Part shown: piece by piece, positions 16,576 through 25,962 of the stretch
How the letters are laid out: each line of letters begins with the position of its first letter
How positions within the stretch are numbered: the first letter of the stretch is position 1
NCBI RefSeq assembly: GCF_013359725.1
Contig: NZ_JABFMW010000009.1
Location: 62,001-126,000, forward strand
From: Pseudarthrobacter sp. C4D7
GTDB taxonomy: Bacteria; Actinomycetota; Actinomycetes; Actinomycetales; Micrococcaceae
Direction of reading: 5' to 3'
DNA: 64,000 bases
Notes under the pieces: model-generated
Database searches by the model: none
What the model was told of the DNA's origin: nothing
The model's input: the letters and a program-made list of their open reading frames with translations, nothing else
Program-made: the position numbers and the translations under genes

Positions 16576-17883
16576 ATGGCCGCCACTGAACCAACGAAGA
16601 AGTCACTGTCACTGACCGGTTCTGTTGCCTTGGGAACGGGCGTGATGATCGGGGCGGGCATTTTTGCCCTGGTGGGGCAGGTGGCGCAACTGGCGGGCGG
16701 CTGGGTTCCCTGGGCCTTTTTTGCCGGTGCCGTCGTAGTGGCCTTCAGCTCCTACTCATACATCCGATACTCCGCCGTAAACCCTTCTTCCGGCGGGGTT
16801 GCCATGCTGCTGAAGGCCGCCTACGGGCCTGGGGTCGCGGCAGGTTCCTTCTCACTGTTCATGTACGTTTCGATGATCCTGGCGGAGTCCCTTCTCGGCA
16901 GGACCTTCGCGACATACCTGCTGCGCCCTTTCGGGATGCAGGGATCCCCCTTCTGGGTCCCGGTCCTAGCCGTGGCGGCCGTTGCAGCCGCGGCACTGGT
17001 CAACCTGGTGGGCAACCGCTGGGTTGAAGGCTCCGCGACAATAACCGCCGCCATAAAGATCGCAGGCATCGCGCTGCTGGCCGTCGCAGGCATCGTGGCC
17101 GCCGGCCTCCCGTCGCTGGGGCGGCTGTTTACGACGGAGGGACGGAACCCTCCCGAGCAGGGGTGGGTGGGGTTCCTGGCAGGAGTTACCTTGTGCATCC
17201 TGGCGTACAAAGGCTTCACCACCATCACCAACCAGGGGTCAGACCTGCGGAACCCGGAACGAAATATCGGCCGGTCCATCATGCTGGCCATCGGCTTGTG
17301 CACCGTGCTCTACCTGCTGATCACCGTTGCAGTCACCGGCAGCCTGTCGGTGCCCAAGATCATGCAGGCGCGGGACTACGCGCTGGCAGAGGCCGCCGAT
17401 CCTGCGTTCGGTTCCTGGGGCGTCACCCTGACTGTCGTGATCGCCGTGGTGGCCACGCTTTCGGGCCTGATTGCCAGCCTGTTCTCCGTCTCGAAGCTCT
17501 ATGACATGCTCCGGGACATGGGCCAGGCGCCGGGCCTTCCGGGACATCAAAAACACCAGTCCCTTTACATCACGGCCGGCCTGGCCATGGTCCTGGCCAG
17601 TTCCTTTGATTTGTCCCGGATCGCCTCACTCGGGGCAATCCTTTACCTGGCGATGGACATCGCCGTCCACGCCGGCGTCATTTTCCGCCTGGCGTCCGAT
17701 ATCCGGGCCATTACCTGGATTCCCTGGATGGCGATCATCCTCGACCTGGCCGTCCTGCTGGCATTCATCGTGGCCAAGGTCCAGACAGACCTCCTCACCG
17801 TGCTCATCACTGTGATTGTTGCGGCAGCGATTACCGGCGCCCAATGGCTCATGGTCCGGCGGCGCCTGGCCGTCCCGGAGTAA
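16576..17883 (+). CDS. APC-family amino-acid permease
   Basis: 435 residues with about 12 membrane helices. The start LSLTGSVALGTGVMIGAGIFALVGQ carries the helix-1 glycine break (GAGIFA) used for substrate backbone binding in APC transporters; helix 6 (FLAGVTLCILAYKGFTTITNQGSDLRNPERN) also fits the family. An RBS-like GGAGGAGG lies upstream of ATG 16576. It probably imports an amino acid or amine; specificity cannot be read. It sits between the csp gene and a class A PBP gene and is likely transcribed from the csp promoter. Confidence 0.88.
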   Translation: MAATEPTKKSLSLTGSVALGTGVMIGAGIFALVGQVAQLAGGWVPWAFFAGAVVVAFSSYSYIRYSAVNPSSGGVAMLLKAAYGPGVAAGSFSLFMYVSMILAESLLGRTFATYLLRPFGMQGSPFWVPVLAVAAVAAAALVNLVGNRWVEGSATITAAIKIAGIALLAVAGIVAAGLPSLGRLFTTEGRNPPEQGWVGFLAGVTLCILAYKGFTTITNQGSDLRNPERNIGRSIMLAIGLCTVLYLLITVAVTGSLSVPKIMQARDYALAEAADPAFGSWGVTLTVVIAVVATLSGLIASLFSVSKLYDMLRDMGQAPGLPGHQKHQSLYITAGLAMVLASSFDLSRIASLGAILYLAMDIAVHAGVIFRLASDIRAITWIPWMAIILDLAVLLAFIVAKVQTDLLTVLITVIVAAAITGAQWLMVRRRLAVPE

Positions 17884-17941
17884 CGGTAAAGGAACAATCC
17901 CAGGCGAGGGCTGGATCGGGTGCCGCGTGGGAGCAACACAC

Positions 17942-17979
17942 TGTTAGCGTCTAAATATGCACTAATACATATTATGTAT
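17942..17979 (+). promoter_or_regulatory. Extended -10 promoter plus 15-bp palindrome upstream of the PBP gene
   Basis: TGT-TAGCGT (17942-17950) is an extended -10 element and is followed by the perfect palindrome ATACATATTATGTAT (17965-17979). The core CATATTATG and its 23-bp offset from TAGCGT are identical to the csp module at 16165-16202. Confidence 0.6.
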
Positions 17980-18030
17980 TTCCTCATGCATGCCTCTTGT
18001 CTGCGCAGACCGAAAGGAAGGTAGTCCCTG

Positions 18031-20235
18031 TTGCTGAAGCCCACGGCCTTCATGGGAAAGTTGCTCCTCTTCGTCACGGTCAGTGCACTGACCGGGCTTC
18101 TCGTGACAGGACTGGCACTGCCGTTCGCTGCCGTTGGCGCTTCTGCGGCGGGATTCTCCAACAAGCTGCTGGCGAGCTTCCCGGACGAACTCGAGGTCAG
18201 CAGGCAGGCCCAGGCCAGTACCGTCCTGGCCAACGACGGCTCCCTGATAGCCACGTTTTTCAGCCAGAACCGCGATTCCGTCCCCCTCGATCAGATGGCA
18301 CCGTCCATCAAGGACGCGATCATCGCGATTGAAGATGCCCGTTTTTACGAGCACGGCGGAACAGATCCGGTGGGAATTCTCCGGGCTCTTGCAGCCAACG
18401 CCGGCGGAACCCGCCAGGGGGCTTCCACCATCACCCAGCAGTACGTCAACAACGTCACCATCCAGTCGCACCTTGCCGCTGGGCACCCCGAGGACGTGAA
18501 GCTGGGACAGGACAAGACCCTGCGGGACAAACTCAGGGAGATGAAGCTGGCCGTCTCGCTGGAGAAGACCCACACGAAAGACCAGATCCTGCAGGGGTAC
18601 CTGAACATCATCTACTTCGGCAACAACGTTTACGGGATCGAGGCGGCCTCGCAGTACTACTTCGGGGTTCCCGCCATGAGCCTCAACCTTGACCAGGCCG
18701 CCACGCTGGCCGGTGTCATCAACAATCCGTCGTTTTATGACCCCGTCACCCAGCCCGATCACGCACTCTCCCGGCGCAACCTGGTTCTGGACAAGATGCT
18801 CGAGCAGGGACGAATCACCGCCGCGGCCCACGACAAAGCCGCCGGCAGCCCCGTCAGCCTTGACCTCCACCCCACCGGACAAGGATGCGTGGCAGCCCGC
18901 ACGGCACCCTACTTCTGCGACTACGTCCAGCGCCTCATCCTCAACAACCCTGCGTATGGAGCAGATGAGGAGGCCCGCCGCGCCCTCCTTTACAGCGGCG
19001 GACTCACCATCCGGACAACCCTTGATCTGCCGCTGCAGCAAAAGGCACAGGACCTGGTCACGGCCACGATGTCCAGCGACGATCCCCTGCAGCGGGGCAC
19101 TGCACTGGTCAGCGTCCAGCCCGGCACGGGAAAGATCCTGGCCATGGCCCAAAACACCCGCTACGATCCTGCCCCTGCCCCGGGCAATTACATGGGCAAC
19201 TTCGCCCTCCCGGCAAACGACAGCAACGGCAGGCCCCTGGACGGGGCAGGAGGCTTCCAGGTGGGATCCACCATCAAGCCCTTCATCTTTGCCCAGTGGC
19301 TCAATGCCGGAAAGTCCATGAACACCATCCTCAACGGCGCGGCGCGGAAATACCCCGCCACATTCCCCTGGAAGAACAGCTGCGGCACGACGTCGGGAGC
19401 ATACGACCCCGCAGCCGGCACCCACCTGCTCCCCAACGACGACCCCAACCACTACTACAAGATGAGCGTGCTGCAGGGCCTGTACCAGTCCATCAACACC
19501 ATCACGTTCCAGTCCGCCAGCCAGCTCGATCTCTGCAACGTCCAGAAAATGACGACAGCAGCCGGCATCAAGGACGGACACACCAACGAACCCTACGATT
19601 TCTCCAGGATCTCGAACCTCATCGGCTCCGTTGACGTCGCACCATTGACCATGGCCAACGCCTATGCCACCTTCGCCAGCGGCGGCACCTACTGCAGCCC
19701 AACGGCACTCACCGGCATCACGGACAACCGCGGCGACCAACTCCCCGTCCCTTCGGCGGACTGCCACCAAACCATCAAATCCACTGTGGCAGCAGGCGTA
19801 ACGTACGCACTCAAGAACGTCCTGACCAGGGGGTCCGGCTACAAGCTCCCCGTCAACAAATCCGGCTACGACATCTTCGCCAAGACCGGCACCACGGACG
19901 GGAACATCAATACCTGGACCGTGGGCGCTACCTCCGGGGTCGCTACCGCGTCCTGGTTCGGCAGCTACAAAGGCACCGGACCCGAGTGGATAAACCAGGA
20001 CATCACCATCAACGGCCGCTATTATCCCGTCGTCAACGGAGCGGACCTGGCCGGCAACCAATGGGCCCGTTTCATGAACCAGGCAGCCCCGCAGTACAGC
20101 GCGAAGGACTTCCCAGCCCCTCCCCCGGCCATGCTCCGGACGCCGGCAAAACCGTCACCGAAGCAAATCCCGAAGCCGCAGTCAACACATGCGCCAAAGA
20201 CCACCGGGGCAACGAAGAAACAGAAGGTAGGCTGA
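18031..20235 (+). CDS. Class A penicillin-binding protein (transglycosylase/transpeptidase)
   Basis: 734 residues from TTG 18031 (GGAAGG 8-10 nt upstream; ATG 18052 is an alternative). One N-terminal membrane anchor is followed by a GT51 glycosyltransferase domain with the catalytic EDARFYEHGG near residue 105 and GASTITQQYVNN near 135. The transpeptidase domain has S413-T-I-K416, S487-I-N489 and K618-T-G, the complete serine catalytic set. A Pro/Lys/Thr-rich basic tail ends the protein. It polymerises and cross-links peptidoglycan outside the membrane. A MarR regulator gene follows after 98 bp on the same strand. Confidence 0.92.
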   Translation: MLKPTAFMGKLLLFVTVSALTGLLVTGLALPFAAVGASAAGFSNKLLASFPDELEVSRQAQASTVLANDGSLIATFFSQNRDSVPLDQMAPSIKDAIIAIEDARFYEHGGTDPVGILRALAANAGGTRQGASTITQQYVNNVTIQSHLAAGHPEDVKLGQDKTLRDKLREMKLAVSLEKTHTKDQILQGYLNIIYFGNNVYGIEAASQYYFGVPAMSLNLDQAATLAGVINNPSFYDPVTQPDHALSRRNLVLDKMLEQGRITAAAHDKAAGSPVSLDLHPTGQGCVAARTAPYFCDYVQRLILNNPAYGADEEARRALLYSGGLTIRTTLDLPLQQKAQDLVTATMSSDDPLQRGTALVSVQPGTGKILAMAQNTRYDPAPAPGNYMGNFALPANDSNGRPLDGAGGFQVGSTIKPFIFAQWLNAGKSMNTILNGAARKYPATFPWKNSCGTTSGAYDPAAGTHLLPNDDPNHYYKMSVLQGLYQSINTITFQSASQLDLCNVQKMTTAAGIKDGHTNEPYDFSRISNLIGSVDVAPLTMANAYATFASGGTYCSPTALTGITDNRGDQLPVPSADCHQTIKSTVAAGVTYALKNVLTRGSGYKLPVNKSGYDIFAKTGTTDGNINTWTVGATSGVATASWFGSYKGTGPEWINQDITINGRYYPVVNGADLAGNQWARFMNQAAPQYSAKDFPAPPPAMLRTPAKPSPKQIPKPQSTHAPKTTGATKKQKVG

Positions 20236-20333
20236 GTTACCGACAAATCGGGAACATGCCGTCACCACAGCCACGAATCGCGGTTGACGGTGTTCCCGGC
20301 GGCCCTTAGGACACCTGAAGCCCGGAGTGAACC

Positions 20334-20810
20334 ATGAACGAGCAAAGTACGCCAGGCGACGGCCGGGCCCTGGAGCCTACGCTCACGGCGTCACGTGCCT
20401 TGCTGGGCGTCGTTGCCCGCTCGCTTGCCGGGACGCTGGATTCTGTGTCCCTGCCGCAATTCCGGGCGCTGGTGATCCTGTCCGCCCGGGGGCCGGTCCG
20501 CATGGGAGACCTGGCCCACCTGTTGGGCGTCCATCAATCAAGCTTCAGCCGGACCGCTGACCGCATGGAGGCTGCAGGCTTGATTGTTCGCGGTCAAAGC
20601 CCGGAGAGCAGGCGCGAAGTACTGGTCACGCCAACAGAGAAAGGCCTTCGGATCGTCGACGAGGTCACGGAGGCAAGGCGGCAGGAAATAGCAGCCATTC
20701 TGGGCCGCGTCAGCCCCGGTGACCAGGAAAAGATCGCTTTGGGATTCGCGCTGTTTGCGCAGGCAGCTGGAGAAGCGTCGCCGGCCGAGAACTTGCTGCT
20801 CGGCATCTAA
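20334..20810 (+). CDS. MarR-family transcriptional regulator
   Basis: 158 residues. A winged helix-turn-helix domain spans ~30-110: PQFRALVILSARGPVRMGDLAHLLGVHQSSFSRTADRMEAAGLI and then the wing SPESRREVLVTPTEKG, all typical of MarR. Flanking helices provide dimerisation. CGGAG lies 7 nt before ATG 20334. MarR dimers bind 15-20 bp palindromes and often regulate neighbours, so the CATATTATG palindromes upstream of the PBP and csp genes are candidate targets. The ligand is unknown. Confidence 0.9.
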   Translation: MNEQSTPGDGRALEPTLTASRALLGVVARSLAGTLDSVSLPQFRALVILSARGPVRMGDLAHLLGVHQSSFSRTADRMEAAGLIVRGQSPESRREVLVTPTEKGLRIVDEVTEARRQEIAAILGRVSPGDQEKIALGFALFAQAAGEASPAENLLLGI

Positions 20811-20897
20811 GCGTTGGGGTGGCGGGCCGGAACAGGCCACCCACCCCACGGTCCATTTGAACGGTCCCCGGGTGGCGGCATCCGCCGCCCAATGCCG

Positions 20898-21314
20898 CTA
20901 GCTGTTCTCCCCGCCCAGGCTGGCGAGGGCCTTCCGAAGGCGCGTGCCGGCGTCGTCCGCCACTTCCTTGACTGAAGGCGCGCTGCTGAGCTGCACCATG
21001 GTCTGCGGATCGATCGCTTCGACCGTGGTGGAGTCCGCTGAGCTGTTCCGGCGCACCACCACGTTGCAGGGCAGCAGGGCACCCATCTCCGGCTCGGCCG
21101 CCAGGGCGCGGCTGGCGAGGGACGGGTTGCAGGCACCCAGGATGACGTAATCGCCGACGGCGTCCGCAGCCTCCGTGCCGAGCTTGGCTTCGAAGGTGGA
21201 CCGGATGTTGATTTCGGTCAGGATCCCGAACCCCTGCGCGGCAAGGGCTTCGCGGGTGCGCTCCAGCGCCTCGGACCAGGGAAGGGGAACAGTGGTGGCC
21301 AGTGTGTACGTCAT
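20898..21314 (-). CDS. DUF302 protein
   Basis: 138 residues matching DUF302: PWSEALERTREALAAQGFGILTEINIRSTFEAKLG, then YVILGACNPSLASRALAAEPEMGALLPCNVVVR, the most conserved part of the family, containing the ACNP and LLPCN cysteines. Function is unproven; DUF302 genes are common beside CsoR-family repressors and sulfur or metal genes. AAGGAG lies 6 nt before ATG 21314; an upstream in-frame extension lacks a ribosome site. It is 56 bp downstream of the CsoR-family gene on the same strand, so both form an operon divergent from the rhodanese/TauE operon. Confidence 0.88.
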   Translation of the reverse strand: MTYTLATTVPLPWSEALERTREALAAQGFGILTEINIRSTFEAKLGTEAADAVGDYVILGACNPSLASRALAAEPEMGALLPCNVVVRRNSSADSTTVEAIDPQTMVQLSSAPSVKEVADDAGTRLRKALASLGGENS

Positions 21315-21370
21315 GGTGCTCCTTCGAAGTTGCCGCCCACCCCGCTGCGGTGGGGCCGGCGGGCGTTGAA

Positions 21371-22366
<996 letters not shown>

Positions 22367-22370
<4 letters not shown>

Positions 22371-23125
22371 TCCCGGCCCTGGGTTTGGGGCTCGTCGTCG
22401 GCGTCGTACTGGGCGTAGTAGGCGGCGGCGGGTCCATCATTGCCGTTCCGGCCCTGGTGTACGGCGTGGGCATGAGCCCCGCCCAGGCCATCCCCACCTC
22501 CCTGCTGGTGGTGGGAATCTCCTCGCTGGCAGCCCTGCTCCCCAGGATCCGTGAGGGCCTGAACTGGCCCGTGATCGCCCTGGTGGGCGCTGCGGGCATC
22601 CCGGCGGCCTGGGCCGGCGCGGCCGTGGGCAAGCTGCTGGACCCCACCGTCCTGATGCTGGCTTTTGCCGTGATCATGGTGGTTGCGGGCATCCGGATGC
22701 TCAGCAAGCCCCGCGAAACCGAAGGATCCTGCAGCACCGGCCCGCACCGGGCGTTCCGGTCCTGCGCCCCGAAGGCCGTGGGCGTGGGCCTGCTGGTCGG
22801 GTTCCTGACCGGACTGCTGGGCGTGGGCGGCGGATTCCTCATCACCCCCGCGCTGACCATCTTCCTGGGCCTGCGGATGAAGCAGGCAGTGGGAACATCC
22901 TTGGCCATCATCGTGGTCAACTCGGCGGCCGGGTTCAGCGCCCACGCAGCCGGTTTCACCATCGACTGGGCCACCACCCTGGCGTTCGCCGTCCCGGCAA
23001 TCGTGGGATCCATCGTTGCCGCCCGGTTTGCCCGCCACCTGCACGACAAGCACATCCGCATCTCGTTCGCGGTACTCATCTTCGCCGTCGCGGCGTGGGT
23101 CACCGCCGGTACGGTCACCGCCTGA
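22367..23125 (+). CDS. TauE/SafE-family sulfite/sulfur anion exporter
   Basis: 252 residues with about eight membrane helices and the two family repeats, each starting with a Gly-rich turn: GVVGGGGSIIAVPALVYG (near residue 18) and GLLGVGGGFLITPALTIFLGL (near residue 150). TauE-type carriers export sulfite, thiosulfate or sulfoacetate. Sulfite is the expected product of the persulfide dioxygenase encoded downstream, so export of that product fits. Translation is coupled to the preceding rhodanese by a 4-bp overlap. The cytoplasmic loop near residue 120 has two Cys (SCST, SCAP). Confidence 0.88.
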
Positions 23126-23144
23126 CCCCCCAGAGGAGAACACC

Positions 23145-23485
23145 ATGGGACTTTTCGATTCCTCAAGAAGGCCTTCAGCAAGCCCTATAAAACCATTTCC
23201 GTGGCCGAGGCCAAGGAGCTCCTGGGTTCCGGGGCCACGCTCATCGACGTCAGGTCCGCCCAGGAATGGCGGACCGGCCGGGCGCCGCAGGCCAAGCACG
23301 TCCCCCTGGACCGCCTGCAGACCAGCACTGCCGGGATCCAGAAGACCCGGCCGGTGATCGCCGTCTGCGCCTCCGGCGTGCGCTCCGGCTCCGCAGCCCG
23401 GCTCCTCGCCGAAAAAGGGTACGACGCCTACTCCGTGCGCGGCGGCATGGCCGCCTGGCGCCATGCCGGCGAACCCGTCCGCTAG
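23145..23485 (+). pseudogene. Single-domain rhodanese with an apparent 1-nt deletion near the start
   Basis: ATG 23145 has a strong AGAGGAGAA site but reads MGLFDSSRRPSASP in a frame that leaves the rhodanese frame. If one base is restored at about 23160 (GATTC read as GATTTC), the frame becomes MGLFD-x-LKKAFSKPYKTISV followed by the intact rhodanese domain with IDVRSAQEWRTG and the active loop CASGVRSGSAAR. As written, the domain could only start at GTG 23201, which has no ribosome site. Either a real inactivating frameshift or a sequencing slip in a T run. It lies between tauE and another rhodanese gene in the cst-like operon; the repaired product would be 113 residues. Confidence 0.65.
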
Positions 23486-23528
23486 CAACACCAGCTTTAG
23501 CCACCCACCATTTCAAAGGAGAACCACC

Positions 23529-23825
23529 ATGGCTGAAATCACCATCAACGAAACCGAACAGCGCCGCTCCACCGCCCGCATCCTCGACGTCCGCGAGGAC
23601 TTCGAAGTCGCCGAAGGCATGATCCCCGGCGCCCTGCACATTCCCATGGGCCAGCTCCAGGCACGCCTGGGCGAGCTCGACCCCGCCGTGCCCGTGATTG
23701 CCGTTTGCCGCAGCGGCAACCGCAGCGCCGCCGTGGCCGATGCCCTCAACGGCGTTGGCTACAAGGCGGACACCATGGCCGGCGGCATGACCGCCTGGAC
23801 CCGCGCCGGACTCCCCACCACCTAG
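23529..23825 (+). CDS. Single-domain rhodanese sulfurtransferase
   Basis: 98 residues: one rhodanese domain with ILDVREDFEVAEGMIPGALHIPM and the active loop C60-R-S-G-N-R, then GYKADTMAGGMTAW. The CRSGNR loop is the classic GlpE/PspE-type thiosulfate:acceptor site; Cys60 forms the persulfide. AAAGGAGAA lies before ATG 23529. It is the third rhodanese gene in a row and is followed by thioredoxin, so it probably relays sulfane sulfur to thioredoxin or the dioxygenase. Confidence 0.9.
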   Translation: MAEITINETEQRRSTARILDVREDFEVAEGMIPGALHIPMGQLQARLGELDPAVPVIAVCRSGNRSAAVADALNGVGYKADTMAGGMTAWTRAGLPTT

Positions 23826-23887
23826 CACCACCCGCCCCGTCAACGCAGGGCACCCACCCCAACCGCCCGAAAGGACAACGACAGACC

Positions 23888-24250
23888 ATGGCAACCATCG
23901 ACATCACCCAGCAATCCTTCGCCCAGACCCTGGAGGAGAACGACATCGTCTTCGTTGACTTCTGGGCAGCCTGGTGCGGCCCCTGCCGGATGTTCGCCCC
24001 CACTTACGGCGCCGCCGCGGACCGCCACCCGGACATTACCTTCGCCAAGGTGGACACCGAGGCCGAACAGGCCCTCGCGGCCGCCGCGAACATCACCTCC
24101 ATCCCCACGCTGATGGCCTTCAAGGACAAGACCCTGGTCTTCTCCCAGCCCGGCGCCCTCAACGCCACCGGCCTCGAGGAAGTCATCCAGGCCGTGAAGA
24201 ACCTGGACATGGACAAGCTCCGTGCCGAGGCCGGCCACCAGCACGCCTGA
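23888..24250 (+). CDS. Thioredoxin
   Basis: 120 residues with the canonical VDFWAAWC30-G-P-C33RMFAP active site and the cis-Pro loop SIPTLMAF near residue 75. It has a slightly longer, charged C-terminal helix than housekeeping thioredoxin, ending in AEAGHQHA. In this operon it would reduce protein or rhodanese persulfides, releasing sulfide for oxidation or recycling. GAAAGGA lies upstream of ATG 23888. The next gene has its own CstR-type operator 100-170 bp further on. Confidence 0.93.
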   Translation: MATIDITQQSFAQTLEENDIVFVDFWAAWCGPCRMFAPTYGAAADRHPDITFAKVDTEAEQALAAAANITSIPTLMAFKDKTLVFSQPGALNATGLEEVIQAVKNLDMDKLRAEAGHQHA

Positions 24251-24341
24251 TACCGCACCAGCCAAAAACCCCACCGCACCAGGCCTCCTGCGCTTGCTGC
24301 CAAGGCCTGCCCGCAGGGCAAACGACTAGGCCGCAGTGCAC

Positions 24342-24371
24342 TTGCGGGATACCCCCCGGGGTATCTATACT
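24342..24371 (+). promoter_or_regulatory. Promoter with CsoR/CstR operator before the persulfide dioxygenase gene
   Basis: TTGCGG (24342-24347), 18 nt, TATACT (24366-24371). The spacer is filled by GATACCCC-CC-GGGGTATC (24348-24365), perfect 8-bp arms, the most symmetric CsoR-type operator in the window. Confidence 0.8.
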
Positions 24372-24420
24372 GATCTCAGAACAATCTCCCAATCCCCTTT
24401 CAAATGAAGGAGAGCACCAG

Positions 24421-25821
24421 ATGCTTATCGAGCGCATTTACGACGAAGACCTCGCCCAGGCCAGCTACTTGATCGGCTGCCAGGCCAAGGGTGAAGCCAT
24501 CGTGGTGGACGGCCGCCGCGACATCGCCGTGTACCAGGAGCTCGCCGCAAAGAACGGCATGGAGATCGTGGCCGTCACCGAGACCCACATCCACGCCGAC
24601 TACCTCTCCGGTACCCGCGAACTGGCCGCCGCCACCGGCGCCAAGATCTACGTCTCCGGCGAAGGCGGACCGGACTGGCAGTACGAATTCGAGGGCGAGC
24701 GGCTGTACGACGGCGACACCATCACCCTGGGCAACATCAGCATCAAGGCAGTCCACACCCCGGGCCACACCCCCGAGCACCTGTCCTTCCTGGTGACCGA
24801 CGGCGCGTTCAGCGACAAGCCCGGCTACCTGCTCTCCGGGGACTTCGTCTTCTCCGGCGATCTGGGCCGCCCGGACCTGCTGGACGAAGCCGCCGGCGGC
24901 ATCGACACCCGCTTCGAGGGCGCCAAGCAGCTCTTCGCCAGCCTGCGCGACAAGTTCCTCACCCTGCCGGACTACGTCCAGGTCCACCCCGCGCACGGCG
25001 CCGGCAGCGCCTGCGGCAAGGCCCTGGGCGCCATCCCCTCCTCCACGGTGGGTTACGAACGCCTCTACGCCTGGTGGGGCCCCTACCTGGCCACCAACGA
25101 CGAGCAGGGTTTCATCAACGAACTCCTGGACGGCCAGCCGGACGCCCACGCCTACTTCGCACGGATGAAGCGCGAAAACCGTGAAGGCCCGGCCGTTATG
25201 GGTGAGCGCGCTCCCCTGCCCGAGCTCGCCACCGGAACCGTCGCCGCGGGCCTGGCGGAGGACACCCTGACGTTCATCGACACCCGCTCCAACGGCGAGG
25301 TCCACCAGGGCACCGTGGTCCGTTCCCTGAACGTCCCGGCCGGCAAGTCCGTAGCCAGCTACGGCGCCTGGGTGGTCAACCCGGAAACGGACACGAACCC
25401 GCTGGTGCTCCTGGCCAAAGACCAGGAACAGGCCCAGGACCTGTGGGACCATCTGGTCCGCGTGGGCATCGACAACGTGGCCGGCTACCTCACCGGCATC
25501 AAGGGGTTGCCCACCTTCACGCCGAGCCTGATCCAGCCTGAGGAACTCGAGGGTTTCGAAGCGGCCATGGTCCTGGACGTCCGCAACAAGACCGAGCACA
25601 AGGCAGGACACATCCCCGGCTCCCACCAGCTCTTCGGCGGCCGCGTGATGTGGCACCTGGATGAGCTGCCCGGCGGCGGCACCATCGTGTCCTACTGCCA
25701 GTCCGGCGTGCGCAACTCCGTGGCCGCCAGCGCCCTGCGCCGTGCCGGGTACGACGTCGTCGAACTCGACGGCAGCTACGCCGCCTGGAACGCCTGGCGG
25801 AACAGCGTCCCCGCAGCCTGA
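24421..25821 (+). CDS. Persulfide dioxygenase-rhodanese fusion (CstB-like)
   Basis: 466 residues in three parts. Residues 1-~250: metallo-beta-lactamase fold of the ETHE1/persulfide dioxygenase class, with ETHIHADYLSG (two Fe-ligand His), HTPGHTPEHLSFLV and LSGDFVFSGDLGRPDLL. Residues ~265-365: a degenerate rhodanese repeat without an active Cys. Residues ~380-466: an active rhodanese with C426-Q-S-G-V-R. Staphylococcal CstB has this same architecture and converts low-molecular-weight persulfides to thiosulfate. AAGGAG lies 9 nt before ATG 24421, under its own CstR-type operator. It completes the sulfide-detoxification locus. Confidence 0.88.
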   Translation: MLIERIYDEDLAQASYLIGCQAKGEAIVVDGRRDIAVYQELAAKNGMEIVAVTETHIHADYLSGTRELAAATGAKIYVSGEGGPDWQYEFEGERLYDGDTITLGNISIKAVHTPGHTPEHLSFLVTDGAFSDKPGYLLSGDFVFSGDLGRPDLLDEAAGGIDTRFEGAKQLFASLRDKFLTLPDYVQVHPAHGAGSACGKALGAIPSSTVGYERLYAWWGPYLATNDEQGFINELLDGQPDAHAYFARMKRENREGPAVMGERAPLPELATGTVAAGLAEDTLTFIDTRSNGEVHQGTVVRSLNVPAGKSVASYGAWVVNPETDTNPLVLLAKDQEQAQDLWDHLVRVGIDNVAGYLTGIKGLPTFTPSLIQPEELEGFEAAMVLDVRNKTEHKAGHIPGSHQLFGGRVMWHLDELPGGGTIVSYCQSGVRNSVAASALRRAGYDVVELDGSYAAWNAWRNSVPAA

Positions 25822-25842
25822 GCAGGCAATTCCCCCAGACCG

Positions 25843-25906
25843 CCCGGGCAGGACCCCCCTCCTGCCCGGGCCCCAGGCCCGGGCGTGCCCCCACACGCCC
25901 GGGCCT
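25843..25906 (+). terminator. Double GC-rich hairpin ending the sulfur locus
   Basis: CCCGGGCAGGA (25843-25853) pairs with TCCTGCCCGGG (25860-25870), and AGGCCCGGGCGTG (25875-25887) pairs with CACGCCCGGGCCT (25894-25906), both perfectly. They lie just after the dioxygenase stop codon. Confidence 0.7.
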
Positions 25907-25962
25907 CCCTTATGCCCACACCAATGTCCCCACCGACGTCCCGGACAGGAACGGAGCAGCCA

